Notes under the pieces: generated by a model | What the model saw: only the letters and a program-made list of their open reading frames with translations | Told to the model about the DNA's origin: nothing | Database searches by the model: none | Part shown: positions 34,584-52,718 of the stretch, one piece after another | Numbering within the stretch: the first letter of the stretch is position 1 | Layout: each line of letters starts with the position of its first letter | Source: Halisarca cf. caerulea | Taxonomy: Eukaryota > Porifera > Demospongiae > Chondrillida > Halisarcidae | Assembly (NCBI GenBank): GCA_963170055.1 | Contig: CAUJGJ010000432.1 | Span: 91,701-155,700 of the forward strand | DNA length: 64,000 bases | Reading direction: 5' to 3' | Program-made: the position numbers and the translations under genes

Positions 34584-36131
34584 CTGATCTCCAGTAGTAA
34601 CTCTAGTGTCAATGTGTCTCCTCTCCTCCCCCACCGCACACCCCTCCCCTCCCCTCCCCCACCACACACCCCTACCCTACCCTCCCTCCAGGCCCCTCTA
34701 TTGACTCCTGTTGCTAAGGACAAGTTTGGGATATTGACAAAGAACAGACGTCTTCCGCTTCCCACACACCTACCTGGTGGGTGTAGTCTTTTGCTGTGTA
34801 TTGTGTTTTTATTGTCTGTTGTTGTTGACATAGGGTTGTTTACCAATAATGGTGGTAACTACATTGTACGACTTGGCAACGTTGTCCGATGGTTGGCTGA
34901 AGTCGCAGAGTCAATGGACATCGAGATATACAATGGGATACCAGCATCTGAGGTGGGTGTGTACCACCCTCTGAGGTGGGTGTGTACTACCATCTGAGGT
35001 GGGTGTGTACCACCATCTGAGGTGGGTGTGTACTACCATCTGAGGTGGGTGTGTACATGCTACTGTGCTGCTGTTGGACAGCTAGCTTCTTTTACAGGTG
35101 TTGTTTCATGATGATGGAAGTGTCAAGGGTGTGGCCACTACTGATGTGGGCGTGGCAAAGGATGGATCACCAAAGGTGCATATGGTTGCAACATACAGTG
35201 ATGTACCATCAGTATTACCTAGTGCCATCAGTGCTATCAATTGCCATCAATGTTAATTCTTAGGATACTTTTGAGCGTGGAATGGAACTCCATGCCAAGG
35301 TTACCCTGATTGCAGAAGGCTGCCACGGTTCGCTGTCCAAACAGCTCATCAATCATTTCAATCTTCGAGAGAACTGCCAGCACCAGTCATATGGTATTGG
35401 ATTAAAGGAGGTGGGTGTAGCTGTCAATGCATCTTCCTCCCATTCTGAGAGCTATAAAATGTAGTACTTGACAGCTGTGGGAGGTGAATCCAGCCAAGCA
35501 CAGCCCAGGACAGGTTGAGCACACACTTGGATGGCCACTGGTGGGTGGGGCATCTTATGAGATGGGTGTGTCTCAGCTAACAATGGGATGCTGTATATTT
35601 TGGTAGGATTTGCAAACTTATGGAGGAACGTTCCTGTATCACTTGAATGAAGGGGATGTCCCTCTCATTTCTGTTGGTTTTGTGATGGGGCTGGACTACA
35701 GTAATCCCTACATCAGTCCATACCAGGAGTTCCAGGTGAGGGTTGACTCCATGTCAGTGATAGCTACTGATTTGAAGACCCACCTTGTGTTGTCCTTCCC
35801 AGAGATTCAAGCACCATCCTTCGGTTCGTCACTACTTTGAAGATGGTAAGCGTATAGCGTACGGAGCGAGAGCACTCAACGAGGGTGGGTACCAGTCCAT
35901 CCCAAATCTGGTCTTCCCGGGCGGAGCCCTCATTGGCTGCAGTGCTGGGTTTATGAATGTCCCGAAGATCAAGGGAACACACACAGCAATGAAGTCAGGA
36001 ATGGTAGCTGCTGAGTCAGCATTTGAGGCAATTTCCAAAGCTGAGGGGTCCTCTACTAAAGGTTTGTATTCTATTTATGTGTGCATTTGTGTGTGTGTGT
36101 GTGTGTGTGTACGTGTGTGTGTGTGTGTGTG

Positions 36132-36229
<98 letters not shown>

Positions 36230-37565
36230 CATGCGTGTATGTGTGTGTGCAGTGTTGGGGGGTAACTAATTACTGAAGTACTACGTATATCATGTGTTAG
36301 TGATCACCTCATTAAAGTGGCTAACTGCCTAAAACGGTTGCTGACTTCCAGCCCCCGAACAAACAGCAATCTAGTCACTTCCAGTCCTGAACAAACAACA
36401 ATCTAGTCCCTTCCAGTCCCGAACAAACAGCCATCTAGTCCCTTCCAGTCCTGAACAAACAGCCATCTAGTCCCTTCCAGTCCTGAACAAACAGCCATCT
36501 AGTCCCTTCCAGTCCCGAACAAACAACAATCTAGTCACTTCCAGTCCCGAACAAACAGCCACCTAGTCACTTCCAGTCCCGAACAAACAGCCATCTAGTC
36601 CCTTCCAGTCCCGAACAAACAGCCATCTAGTCACATATATCATAACCCATTTAATCCAGCCACCTGTCCACATCATCGCTGGTCACCTTTTCTGAGTACC
36701 AAGAGACATTTTACACTGTCTTATTTGGTCAAGGAAGCAAAATTACTTTTAATGCTTATAATATTGAGTTTTAAACCTGTGTGCAGTCTTCTTGGATGGG
36801 AAGCAAGGTAGGGGGAACGAACCAAGGACTTGTATAGTACCATTCATGCTTATTTGAGTGTGTCTACTCTACAGCCTGTGTTTCCAGCTTGAAATACCTA
36901 AATATCCCTGTATTCACAAAATTGTATGCAGAAACAATGTCTAGCTGAAAGCCTAGCAACGGCAGCCATTTGCCTTTGACCATATTCATTGCTTTCCCGT
37001 GATGAATATTAATGAGAACCCTGGTGATGCAGCCACTTGCGTAAAACAGCCAGGGAAGTTCTGTCCCAAGGGTGACCGCATTAGACAGGGTCCACTGTAG
37101 AAATGGTATTACAATTAGCTATGTGGTGAGTATTGCACCACATTGTATGACTAGGTAAGTTGGTAGCTGTAATAATGGTTAAATGTGAAAGAAAGCTTCT
37201 ATCATCCATCAAGGACAACACAGAATTGCTAGTGAGATGGTCACATTACTAGTGCTCTGGGCTGCACTACATCTGCAGTATACCAGCAGATATTGTCTTG
37301 GTTGCGAAATCTACTACATTTGTTAAGGAATGGCTGATTCTGAGTCTAACATTAGTTCAATCCTACATGCTGATGTTCACTTTTAGGGAGGGTTATTATT
37401 TTCACTAGGGGGGGGGGGGGGGGGAATGTAATCTGTAATATCATTACTAGTTACATTTATTATTGAGTAGTATGAAAATGTAATGTGTTACAAGTTTTCA
37501 TAGTAAAATGTAGTATGTAATGAAACTACTTTTCAAAAATAACGACCCCACACTGGTGTGTGTGT

Positions 37566-37606
<41 letters not shown>

Positions 37607-38223
37607 ACGTTGTAACCTGTTCTCGTGATTCCTGACTCCTGTACCTAGGCTTGGTCATTGACAGCTACGAGTCTCGTTTGAAGGACAGTTGGCTGTGGAA
37701 AGAGCTATACAGAGTTAGGAATGTCCGTCCAGCTTTTAACACGCGTCTGGGGTATTTATGGGGAATTCCTTATACTGGCTTATTCTCATGGCTGCTAAGA
37801 GGCAAGGAGCCTTGGACACTCCACCACCATCTACCAGACCATGCTTCGCTCAAGACAGCTGCTGATTCCAAGAAGATTGACTATCCAAAACCAGATGGTA
37901 AGATCAGCTTTGATCTCCTGTCATCTGTGGCACTAACTGGGACGAACCACGAACACGACCAACCCCCACACCTCACACTGATGGACGACACTCTCCCTGT
38001 GGACAGGAATCTATCCATCTACGATGGACCCGAGCAGAGGTTCTGCCCAGCTGGTGTGTACGAGTACATCCCCTCCGAGGGGGAGGGGGAGGGTGGGATG
38101 AGGCTACAGATAAACGCACAGAACTGCATCCATTGTAAGACTTGTGACATCAAAGACCCCTCACAGAACATCAACTGGGTGCCCCCTGAGGCTGGAGGAG
38201 GACCTGCCTATGGCGGGATGTGA
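34116..38223 (+). CDS. ETFDH: Electron transfer flavoprotein-ubiquinone oxidoreductase, mitochondrial
   Basis: Inner-membrane FAD and 4Fe-4S enzyme passing electrons from ETF to ubiquinone. The frame is followed from a presequence-like [15 protein letters not shown] into [17 protein letters not shown], then the exon at about 34298 with [20 protein letters not shown] (FAD site). Later exons give [109 protein letters not shown], and the last exon 37650-38223 with [14 protein letters not shown] [20 protein letters not shown] and [19 protein letters not shown] (cluster cysteines). It ends PAYGGM. The first exon with the ATG is not resolved; an upstream splice is needed. The first clear donor falls in a (GT)n tract. 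One intron holds a 1.3-kb transposon. Confidence 0.92.
36080..36249. repeat. (TG)n microsatellite, left part of a split tract
   Basis: TG repeat with a few interruptions in an ETFDH intron. The tract continues at 37556-37604 on the far side of a transposon-like insert. Confidence 0.93.
36250..37555. mobile_element. hAT-like non-autonomous element inserted in (TG)n
   Basis: Starts CAGTGTTGGGGGGTAACTAA and ends ATAACGACCCCACACTG, an imperfect inverted repeat. Outside both ends is pure TG repeat, compatible with a short target duplication. It contains a 32-base tandem array and a run of 15 G. No open frame of note. It makes up most of a 1.6-kb intron of ETFDH. Confidence 0.75.
36348..36633. repeat. 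32-base tandem repeat inside the hAT-like element
   Basis: About nine units of AGTCCCGAACAAACAGCCAT plus CTAGTCCCTTCC, with variants such as CCTGAAC and AACAACAAT. Confidence 0.92.
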
Positions 38224-38870
38224 CAGACACACTTTTAATGTACTTTAGTATTCTGCAGACCTAACTTGCATGAAATATCTCATTTATTGCACGATCAGCT
38301 GGAGTAGTCCTTATATGGTTGTTTTGATACTAGGTTTAGGATATCTCCGTATTACACTTACCATTTTTGACGCCCTTTACTACCTTTGTCCTGTGCAAAA
38401 CCAGCAAAAGCGATCCTTGTTTGAGAGGTGAGTTACTGGATTCGACCAGATCGTCTGTGCGATTGTGCTGTACAGTGACATCTTCGAAATAGAGGTCTTT
38501 TCTTCACTAGCAATAAGCGTGTTAACCACCTTGGAGTTTTGATGGCGTATCCTGCTCGTTCGTCCTCCTAGCTCTAGCAACTTGATCTGCTCAGTGTTTG
38601 TGCGTATCGCAACACCGTTAGAAGGGACAGCACGGGTGAATTTTGTTGGCGGGTACAATTGAATAGCGACCTTCCGTCGTTGAAATCCTAATTAGCTCTC
38701 TGTCCGGCTTCCGTGCTTCCGTGCTAGTTGGGCGATACTGGTGCCCGCCCTCAAGCACTTTTGAGCTCTTCTGAGCTTTGTTTCTACGCGCGTCGACCGT
38801 ACCGCGTGTGTTCATGGCTCATTGAATGCAGCTCTAGATCTTCCCTTTCTTTCAGCTTTGGGAGAACAAT
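38224..38870. other. Intergenic region, ETFDH to acyl-CoA synthetase gene
   Basis: 647 bases. The right part (about 38680-38870) is CpG-richer and probably holds the promoter and 5' UTR of the synthetase gene. A 92-codon open frame on the - strand (38380-38658) has no recognisable motif, and I do not call it. Confidence 0.6.
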
Positions 38871-44865
<5,995 letters not shown>

Positions 44866-45243
44866 CCACGCCTCCGAAGGGGGAGTGGTCTGCACAGGTC
44901 TTTCTGAACTAAATTGAATTAGATTTTATAGTTTGTTGTTGCTAGCATGGAAGGAACTAAGATTTCTTTCAATATCATCTACTTTTGACATTGTATTGAA
45001 TATATTTAGCTTTATTGGTTTGTTTATTGATAACTGAAGTTCTGGTATGTGCCCCGCCCACTGCACGTCATCATGCCTGCGGGCTGTACACCTGTAGTCA
45101 TGGCAACCAGGAGACAGTTTTGTATCCATTAACCTGCAATTCACAGCAAGTGAAAACACTACAAGATTTGATCAAAAGGTGAAGTGAAGTTACAGGAACT
45201 GCTGTACACAAGAAAGGGAAAATAAAAAAATTAATGAAAATAA

Positions 45244-46121
45244 TTAACATCTCCAAATGTTGACACAACTTGTGTTGTCTGAGATCTCGTCGTAAGGTAG
45301 ACTTGAGACAAAGTCCTCGAAGCCCTCTCCACCTGTGAACACGAGGGTGGAGGAGGCAGAAGGGGGCGGGGACTCGGGGATGGATGCCAACGTGCTTCCT
45401 TGACCGAGGGTTTCCTCTCGAAGGTTGTCCACCATCATTGATGCTATGAAGTTCACTGGACCAGCATGACCTTCTGTGACAGCAATAGGTGTGAGTGGTC
45501 CAGAGATTTCTGTAGTATCGGATGAAACTGTGGGGAGGGGGAGCTGGAGGACCACGCCCGCACTAGTTCCAATGAGCAGGGAAGACTTGCTCTGCATGAG
45601 ACAAGTAACCCTCAAACAGGACATTTTATGCTTCCTTAGAATAGGGTCCAGGTCTGAGGGGAGGGGACAGGGGACACTTGACCACAGCACAACTGATACC
45701 ACTATCAAGACACACACTACGCCTACCCAGCAGGCCCCACACCACCCAGCAGGCCCCAGCAGGCCCCACGCCTACCCAGCAGGCCCCACACCACCCAGCA
45801 GGCCCCACGCCTACCCAGCAGGCCCCACACCTACCCAGCAGGCCCCACGCCTACACAACAGTGTGGATACATGATAAACATGCAAACAGCAATGTAATAC
45901 CAGCATTGTAACACACACACACTTACTAGCTAACACATCATTAACTGGTGAAGTGCAGTCAACTGTGGCTAGTCTTGTGGTGGTTGTGGCGTGATAAAGA
46001 AAGATGAGAGGTGAACTTTCAGCAACAATCCATACACTTTGGTCAACACAGACCATACAATTAATTGGTTTTGCAACTGGCACAGTTAATAGGACCTGGG
46101 GAGGGAGGATGAGGAAGGATG

Positions 46122-46163
<42 letters not shown>

Positions 46164-46538
46164 ATGTGTGTGTGTGTGTGTGCACGAGATGAAGTTCACA
46201 GAACTCAGACCCACATCAGTGAGGCCTACACAGTAAGGAACTGTCCTTACCTGAAATGTGAGCATGTGTGTGTCCACAAGTATGACCTTGTTACCCCTGC
46301 CCACCCACACATCCCCAAGGACAGGCTCGCAGCACCGTACGGGCTCACTCCCCAGGGCCAGGGTGTAGGGACTGTTCAGCATCCATTCTCCAGCTGCAGG
46401 GAGAGTGATGGTGAGGGTGTGAGAACGAGGGTAACGGTGTGATGGTGAGGGGTATGAGGGTGTGGGGTGTGGTAATGAGGGTGAGGAGTGAGGGTGTGGG
46501 GGCAAGGGTTAGGGCGAGAATGGAAGTGCATTGCTTTG

Positions 46539-46595
<57 letters not shown>

Positions 46596-46698
46596 ACATG
46601 CATACACATGCACACACAGACACACACACACACACACACATGCACACACACACGCACACACACATGCACACACACACACACGCACACACACATGCACA

Positions 46699-46743
<45 letters not shown>

Positions 46744-46807
46744 ACACACACACATGCACGCACACACGCACGCACACACACACACATGCACGAACGCACA
46801 CACACAT

Positions 46808-46875
<68 letters not shown>

Positions 46876-46944
46876 ATGCACACACACACATGCACGCACA
46901 CATGCACGCACGCACACACGCACGCACGCACGCACACACACACA

Positions 46945-46988
<44 letters not shown>

Positions 46989-48483
46989 CTGTCATCTCTT
47001 TCAAACACAGCTAGTATGCCAGAGTCCAATCCAACGTAAATGTTGCTGTCAAAGTATTGTATACAGTGAATAGGAAAGTGAAGGTTGACTGTTGCCTTGT
47101 TCCTTGAACGAAGGTTGTCTCCTATCTTGAAGATGTAGACACTGCAAGGTGGTGGAGTGATGCAATAGATGCATTCAGTGTTGCAATATGTATGTGCAGT
47201 GATGTAATATGCGTATGTAGTGATGCAATATGCGTGTATAGTGATGCAATATGCGTGTGTAGTAATGCAATACATGTGTAGCAATGCAACAAGTGTTGGG
47301 AACAGATAGCCATGTTAGTTAACATGACTGGGACTCACACGCCCTCTCCAGTTCCCAGCCACACCTGACCCTTGCCAAATTGTTCCTCATCAGCTGAGAT
47401 GGGCTTGAGAGTAAGGGGAGAAAATGGCCGCTTTGCTGGTGATGAGGTATCACTCTCGCTGCTTGTTCGCTTTGGAAGGTTGTCCTCTTGTGACGAACTT
47501 CTCTCCTCCAAATTCTCAACAATAGTGACTGACTTGTGTCCTGACTTCTTCCCCAAGACTTGGTCGGGATCAGGTGGTGCAGACAGCGATCTTATTCGAG
47601 GTCCTTCCTTGAGGATGTCTGCAAATTCTGGCTTCTTCACCAAAGAAGAACTGAAGGTGAATGACTTGTGTTCTTCTGGAGAGAAGAGGTTGTCTGAAGG
47701 AGTGTTGTCCTCGGTGTCTGTGTCACTGTCCATCTCTTCTTTGTGAGGTGGGAGGTGTGCGTGGGTGTACTGCTTGGGGGCAAACAGGGGGGATGTGTCG
47801 CTGTGGCTACGAGTGTGTTTGGGATAGATCTCTGCTTGCATGGAAGTGGGTGATGTGCTTTTGTGTCGCCTCATCTTCGGTGAAGAAGACACCTGGTGCA
47901 GGGCTAGAGGGGACGTGGTCATCTTCTTGCGAAAGGATGGGGAGTACGGAGGAGTAGGACTCCTCGGTACCTCTATGGGTATCAGAGTAGAAATGCTGTC
48001 CTGACTCCCAAACTCTGGAACTGTCTGCCTCTGTAGCTCCGCCCTCTCATGGGTGTGGTCTTTGTGTAACTCCGCCTGCTCATGGGTGTGATCTTTGTGT
48101 GGCTCCACCCTCTCCAGTTTGTGTTCCTTATGGGACTTTTGCACACTGTTCAGGAACTCGTCCAGGATGTTCATCTCAGACTCAGTCTGTCTGCCAGGGG
48201 AACGGGGACGTGTGGGTGTGAGGGGATGGGTGTGGTCAGATGGACCACAGGGTACGAATGATATACATGTGATCTCAGAGTTGCAAACAGTGATACTGGA
48301 GACCAGTCGGGGCTTGGTGGTTCGCTCCATGTTGAGGAGACATACCTGGCCACCATACTCATCTCCTCTGCAGATCCACATGCTGTGGGGAGATCCCCTA
48401 ACTGTTGACAGTCCTATACCGGCACATGTCAGCTACAGAAAGTGCACCACAATACAGCCATAATCACACTGGAATGTACACAT

Positions 48484-48539
<56 letters not shown>

Positions 48540-50286
48540 CCCATCTCACAAGTACACACTCATCCCTCACCTTCATCCCCATTCGGCCCGGCTGGAGAGG
48601 TAGGGGGTTCAAGAACTCTAAGGAGTTGAGAGTGAGCCAGGCAGAGGAGGACCTCAGAGAAGCAACTCTTCTGTTCTTCATCTTCAATTCAGCGGTTTTC
48701 TTTGCTTCAATGAACTCACTTTCCCAATCCTGCTTGACTCCAGGGTCCATGAACACCAGCGGGTATTGAGTGGGAGGACGGCTACACAGCAACACACACA
48801 ATTAAGATGCTAACGATATTCACGACATACAACTGTGTTTATAAGGATGAGAAAGACCATCCAAAGGTAAACAAAAAGTCATGAATAAGTTTACTAACTT
48901 GGCATGGACAAGAAGGTTGACTCGGGAAGTTTCCAAGTTGAAGATGCTCTGCTCCTGAGCATCCTTTCTCTCCTCAATGTCTTCCTTCAAACCAGCCAAC
49001 ATATCACGAAGAACAAGGTCCAATGGCTAACCAAGCAGATTCAATATACTGTTACCATGACAATAAACACCATGACAACCGTGTAACACACCTGGTGGTC
49101 ATACTTAAGTTGCTTGGATATGTCGATTAGCTTGTGCAGAGTCCCCATGTCCTGCTGGAGCTGCTCCAGCTGTCTGGAGACGTTGCCACGGCTACGACGT
49201 ATGCTAGGAGACGGCTGTACCTTGGAGAGTGTGCACACTGCAATGGGAGCTTGCCAGAGGTACTTGTACCGCATGGAACTGAAGTCTGGCTGCATGGATG
49301 TCCTGAGGAGGACGGGAAGGAGAGAGGTGAGAACAAGAAAGAGAGGAGACATAATGGTGACATCCTTACAGGGAGTTTGTGTTTCTCCTAAAAGAGCTTC
49401 TCCTTCGCATTGAGGCGCAGAGAACCAGATCATTGAAGAGGAGCACACACCTGTCCTTCTTTTGTTGTGCTCCACGCTGCAAACACAGTGCAGCAAGTCA
49501 CATGATAAGGCATACGATAATCACATGACAATCACATGACAACTGATACCACACCAATCAACTTACAAGCTCGATGACAAAGTCATGTCTAATGAGCCAT
49601 CTTCTTGGAGCGAGGAGCTGTCAGGTCAGGTAACGGGAGAACATGACACGCACGCAAACACAGAGCAGGTGTGACTTCTACACACACCATATATGAGTAC
49701 ATACATACATACAAGCACAGATACAAGCACAGATACAAGCACAGATACAAGCACAAGGTAATATTATAGATATGTCTTTGTTAGCACTCACAGCAACAAA
49801 CAAACAAACAAAGACAACTCAACAAGTTTACACACATCAGTAGCTCCGTCGATATTGGCTGCAATGTCCTTCAACCTGTCAATGTTGGTGGCCTCCTTTT
49901 CTGCTTCATTCATCTCCTCAGCTAGAGTGGTCAGCTCAGACAGGGCCTTCTCCAGGTGGGCGTGGTCCGGGTGTACAGAGGGGGTGTGTTTCAACAGGTC
50001 CTGGTGGAGCATTGATAGACAAGTAATTTGATCTGATGCCTTATCAAAACTGTAATCAATACACTTAAATAAAACTATTAATGATATTGAAAATGATAAC
50101 AATTATACTGCTCTATGGTAATGGATATAGGGGGGGGGAGGGGCACCTTGATGAAGAGAACATATCGAGGGATTCTTTGGACGGGTTTGATCAGTAGATC
50201 ACCAAGATGGAGCTTCTCCTTGTTGTCTCGTGCACATTGCTACAGAGTAGAGGATTAGAGGCGGTGTGTGTGTGTGTGTGTGTGTG

Positions 50287-50319
<33 letters not shown>

Positions 50320-51332
50320 GTGTGTGTGTGTATGCGTGTGTATTACCTCCAGGAACTTTGCAAAGGAAGGTCGCTGCATCTTGAGGTGTTGGATGGTTAG
50401 CTTAGCATTCATAAAGTTCCCAATAAACTTGCTATAAGCCTCTGACAAAGCATCTCTTGTGAACTGATGGGGAGAACACAGGTTCACTGATCATCCCTCT
50501 AGTGAGCCCCGGCTGCAACTCACGTGCTTGACAAAGATTTCCCCTATGGTCTCCAGCTCATTCCAAGCTTCACTCTTCCTCGACAGGTCCCTAATAAACT
50601 CCTGATGGAGGTCTGCCAGCTGAGGAATCTGGTAGAATATGTCATCAATGTTGTCCCTCTCCACCACAGCCCCTTGGTGCCTCCGGAGTGGGTCCATGTA
50701 CACCTGTATGCATGTATGCCAGTAAAACAGACACTAATGTAAACACAGGTTCTGGCTCCTCAGACTGTGTGTAAACAGTACAATAACTTTCAGACAATAA
50801 GCAAACAGTGTTCACTGGAGAGTTGCCACTCTCCAGGCTGACCTTGATCATGGTCTGGAGGGATTGGGTGTAAGATTTCTCTGTCTCATATATCCACTTG
50901 ACCACCACCTGTCTGTACTCCTCCTGTGGATAAACAAACTCGTGTTCATAGGAATTCTCATATACTTGTTCTTGCAAAAAACAACAACAACAACAGCACT
51001 ACCCAAGAGGACATTAATCTGTCACAATATTATACACAAAACAACAACAAACATGACTGGAGGTAAACAAGGGCCAGTATTAGGGGAACCTGTAGTTATG
51101 GAGTGTTGTGTAAACAGCACACACCAGTCAGGCCAGATGTTGGGGGGAGGGGCCAGAGGATTCCTAAGCAAACATTATGTAACTCTGGTAGGTGGGGGTG
51201 GGGCTAACAATTAACACCTCTGACACACACACACACACTCACACATGTGCACATGTACACACACACACGCACACACACACGTACACACACACACTCACAC
51301 ACACACACACACACACACACACAGGCAGGCAG

Positions 51333-51378
<46 letters not shown>

Positions 51379-52665
51379 CTCCCTCACATCTTCAGAGTCT
51401 ATCTTGAGGCTAAAATGGACATCAACATAGGATGCTGATGCTCGTACCTTCATGACAGTGGGTGGAGTCCGCACATCCATTGTACTCACTGCTGTCATTA
51501 ACCTTGGTTGACGTAACTGTGTTGGTGTGGGCTTCTCCCCTCCACTACTGGAGGCACATGTGATGTTCTCTAGCGACTGATGGTGTCGGCGTCTTGGAAG
51601 GGAGCCAAAGGACATCCAGTCTAGAGGCTCAATAAGAGAGAGGGGACGAGGACCGCCCTCTTTCCGTCTCCTGGTAGCAGTTGCCAATGGTTGGTCTCTC
51701 TCTTCGGTGTCCAGGTCAGGGATTCTGTGGTTAGTTGGGTCTGAAGAGTGTCTTCTTTGAGCCGAGGGCAAGCGATTTGACGGGAGTGAGTCATGGGCTG
51801 TGTCCATGTTCTGAGCCTTGTGTGTTAAGCTCTCTATGCTTTGTCTGAACTTAGCCAGCATGTCAATGGTTTGCTGCTGCGGTGAGAGAATGTCCGGGTC
51901 AGGGTCACCAGCGTCGCTAGTGCGTGGTTCCACGTACACCGCGTCCATCGAGAGTCGCGTTCTTGGCGGGGGCCGTTGGCGGGATAGCTTGAGGTCCGTC
52001 TCACTAGCCAGCCCGCTGTCATCCGCCTCGTCCAGGCCTCCATCTCTACAAGACCCAAAACTTGAAGAATGTTTGTTTTGACTGTAGTCGAGAAGCGGAA
52101 TCGAGTTCTCCTGAGTATCGCACAAGTCTACTTCGCTCAAGGACCGTCCTCCGAACTGGTGGCGTCCTTGTTCAACGGGAGAGGTGGGAGCAGAGAGATG
52201 GTAGAACCTGGAAAAAGACGTGTGTGCCCCTCTCTCCGAGACCTGATCTCCAATGCTACTTACAGAAGTTAAAGATCCTGCAGGCGGAGAGGAAGGAGTG
52301 AAGCCTGAAGATGTAAGGGAGGAGATAGAACTGGTCGGCATCTTTGAAGTGCTTTGTTGGGATTCCTCTGTCGATTCGAGAGCATTCTCTGACAAGTTCC
52401 TTCGAAACAGCTTGTAGAGCAGCTTCTCTGAACTCGGATCCCTTTTATCGAATGGCAAAGATTTCGCTTTCTTTTTCTTATCCTTTGACTTTTTAGTCTT
52501 AACGTTCGAAGCGATCCAGTCCACTGTTGTCCCGACAGCTTGTGTAAAGGGGCGACGGATAACTTTCGGCTCAGGGTAAGGAAGTCCATCAGAATAGGTT
52601 GGCAGATCAGCCATCGACAGCGGTCTCGGCTTGCGCGGGTCCCTTAGACTGCGTCTCTCTACCAT
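45244..52665 (-). CDS. ARHGEF17: Rho guanine nucleotide exchange factor, ARHGEF10/17 type
   Basis: Large multi-exon gene. The first exon, from 52665, gives a long Ser-rich N-terminus (MVERRSLRDPRKPRPLSMAD; basic KSKDKKKKAKS). A DH domain follows across exons at about 50980-49790: VKWIYETEKSYTQSLQTMI, DIFYQIPQLADLHQEFIRDL, FVKHFTRDALSEAYSKFIGN, and the hallmark LIKPVQRIPRYVLFIKDLLK. Next comes a PH-like part (KKDRCVLLFNDLVLC, SSMRYKYLWQAPIAVCTL). The C-terminal half resembles the WD40-like end of this subfamily: GSPHSMWICRGDEYGGQVCL, NIYVGLDSGILAVFERDDS and a final exon ending CVNIWRC. It would activate Rho GTPases at the actin cytoskeleton. ARHGEF17 versus ARHGEF10 is not certain. It is divergent with TMEM144 and convergent with the ACSBG gene (379 bases apart). 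Several introns are CA or TG repeats. Confidence 0.85.
45705..45860. repeat. Minisatellite in RhoGEF intron
   Basis: About eight units built on CCCAGCAGGCCCCACGCCTA, roughly 22 bases, in the last intron of the RhoGEF gene. Confidence 0.9.
46543..46984. repeat. Large interrupted (CA)n tract in RhoGEF intron
   Basis: About 440 bases of CA repeat with many TGCA, CGCA and TACA interruptions, the largest of the window's dinucleotide tracts. Other tracts in the same gene: 46121-46180 (TG), 48488-48537 (CA), 50264-50343 (TG) and 51225-51378 (CA). Confidence 0.95.
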
Positions 52666-52718
52666 TATGTAGCCCGCTTGCCCTCACCCTGGCGACTCCT
52701 ACGTGCTGGTTGAGGAAA
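52666..52718. promoter_or_regulatory. 53-base bidirectional promoter/5' leader region
   Basis: Exactly 53 bases separate the RhoGEF and TMEM144 start codons. GC content is moderate and no TATA box is visible. Confidence 0.6.

Noticed and set aside
38380..38658. 92-codon frame on the - strand in the ETFDH-ACSBG spacer
   Set aside because: No motif, no splice context and no neighbour support; part of it overlaps the likely promoter of the synthetase gene.
46345..47073. Very long open frames of Cys/Val or His/Thr on both strands over the (CA)n tract
   Set aside because: Dinucleotide repeats have no stop codons in most frames. The tract lies within a RhoGEF intron. The same applies to the other CA/TG tracts of the window.
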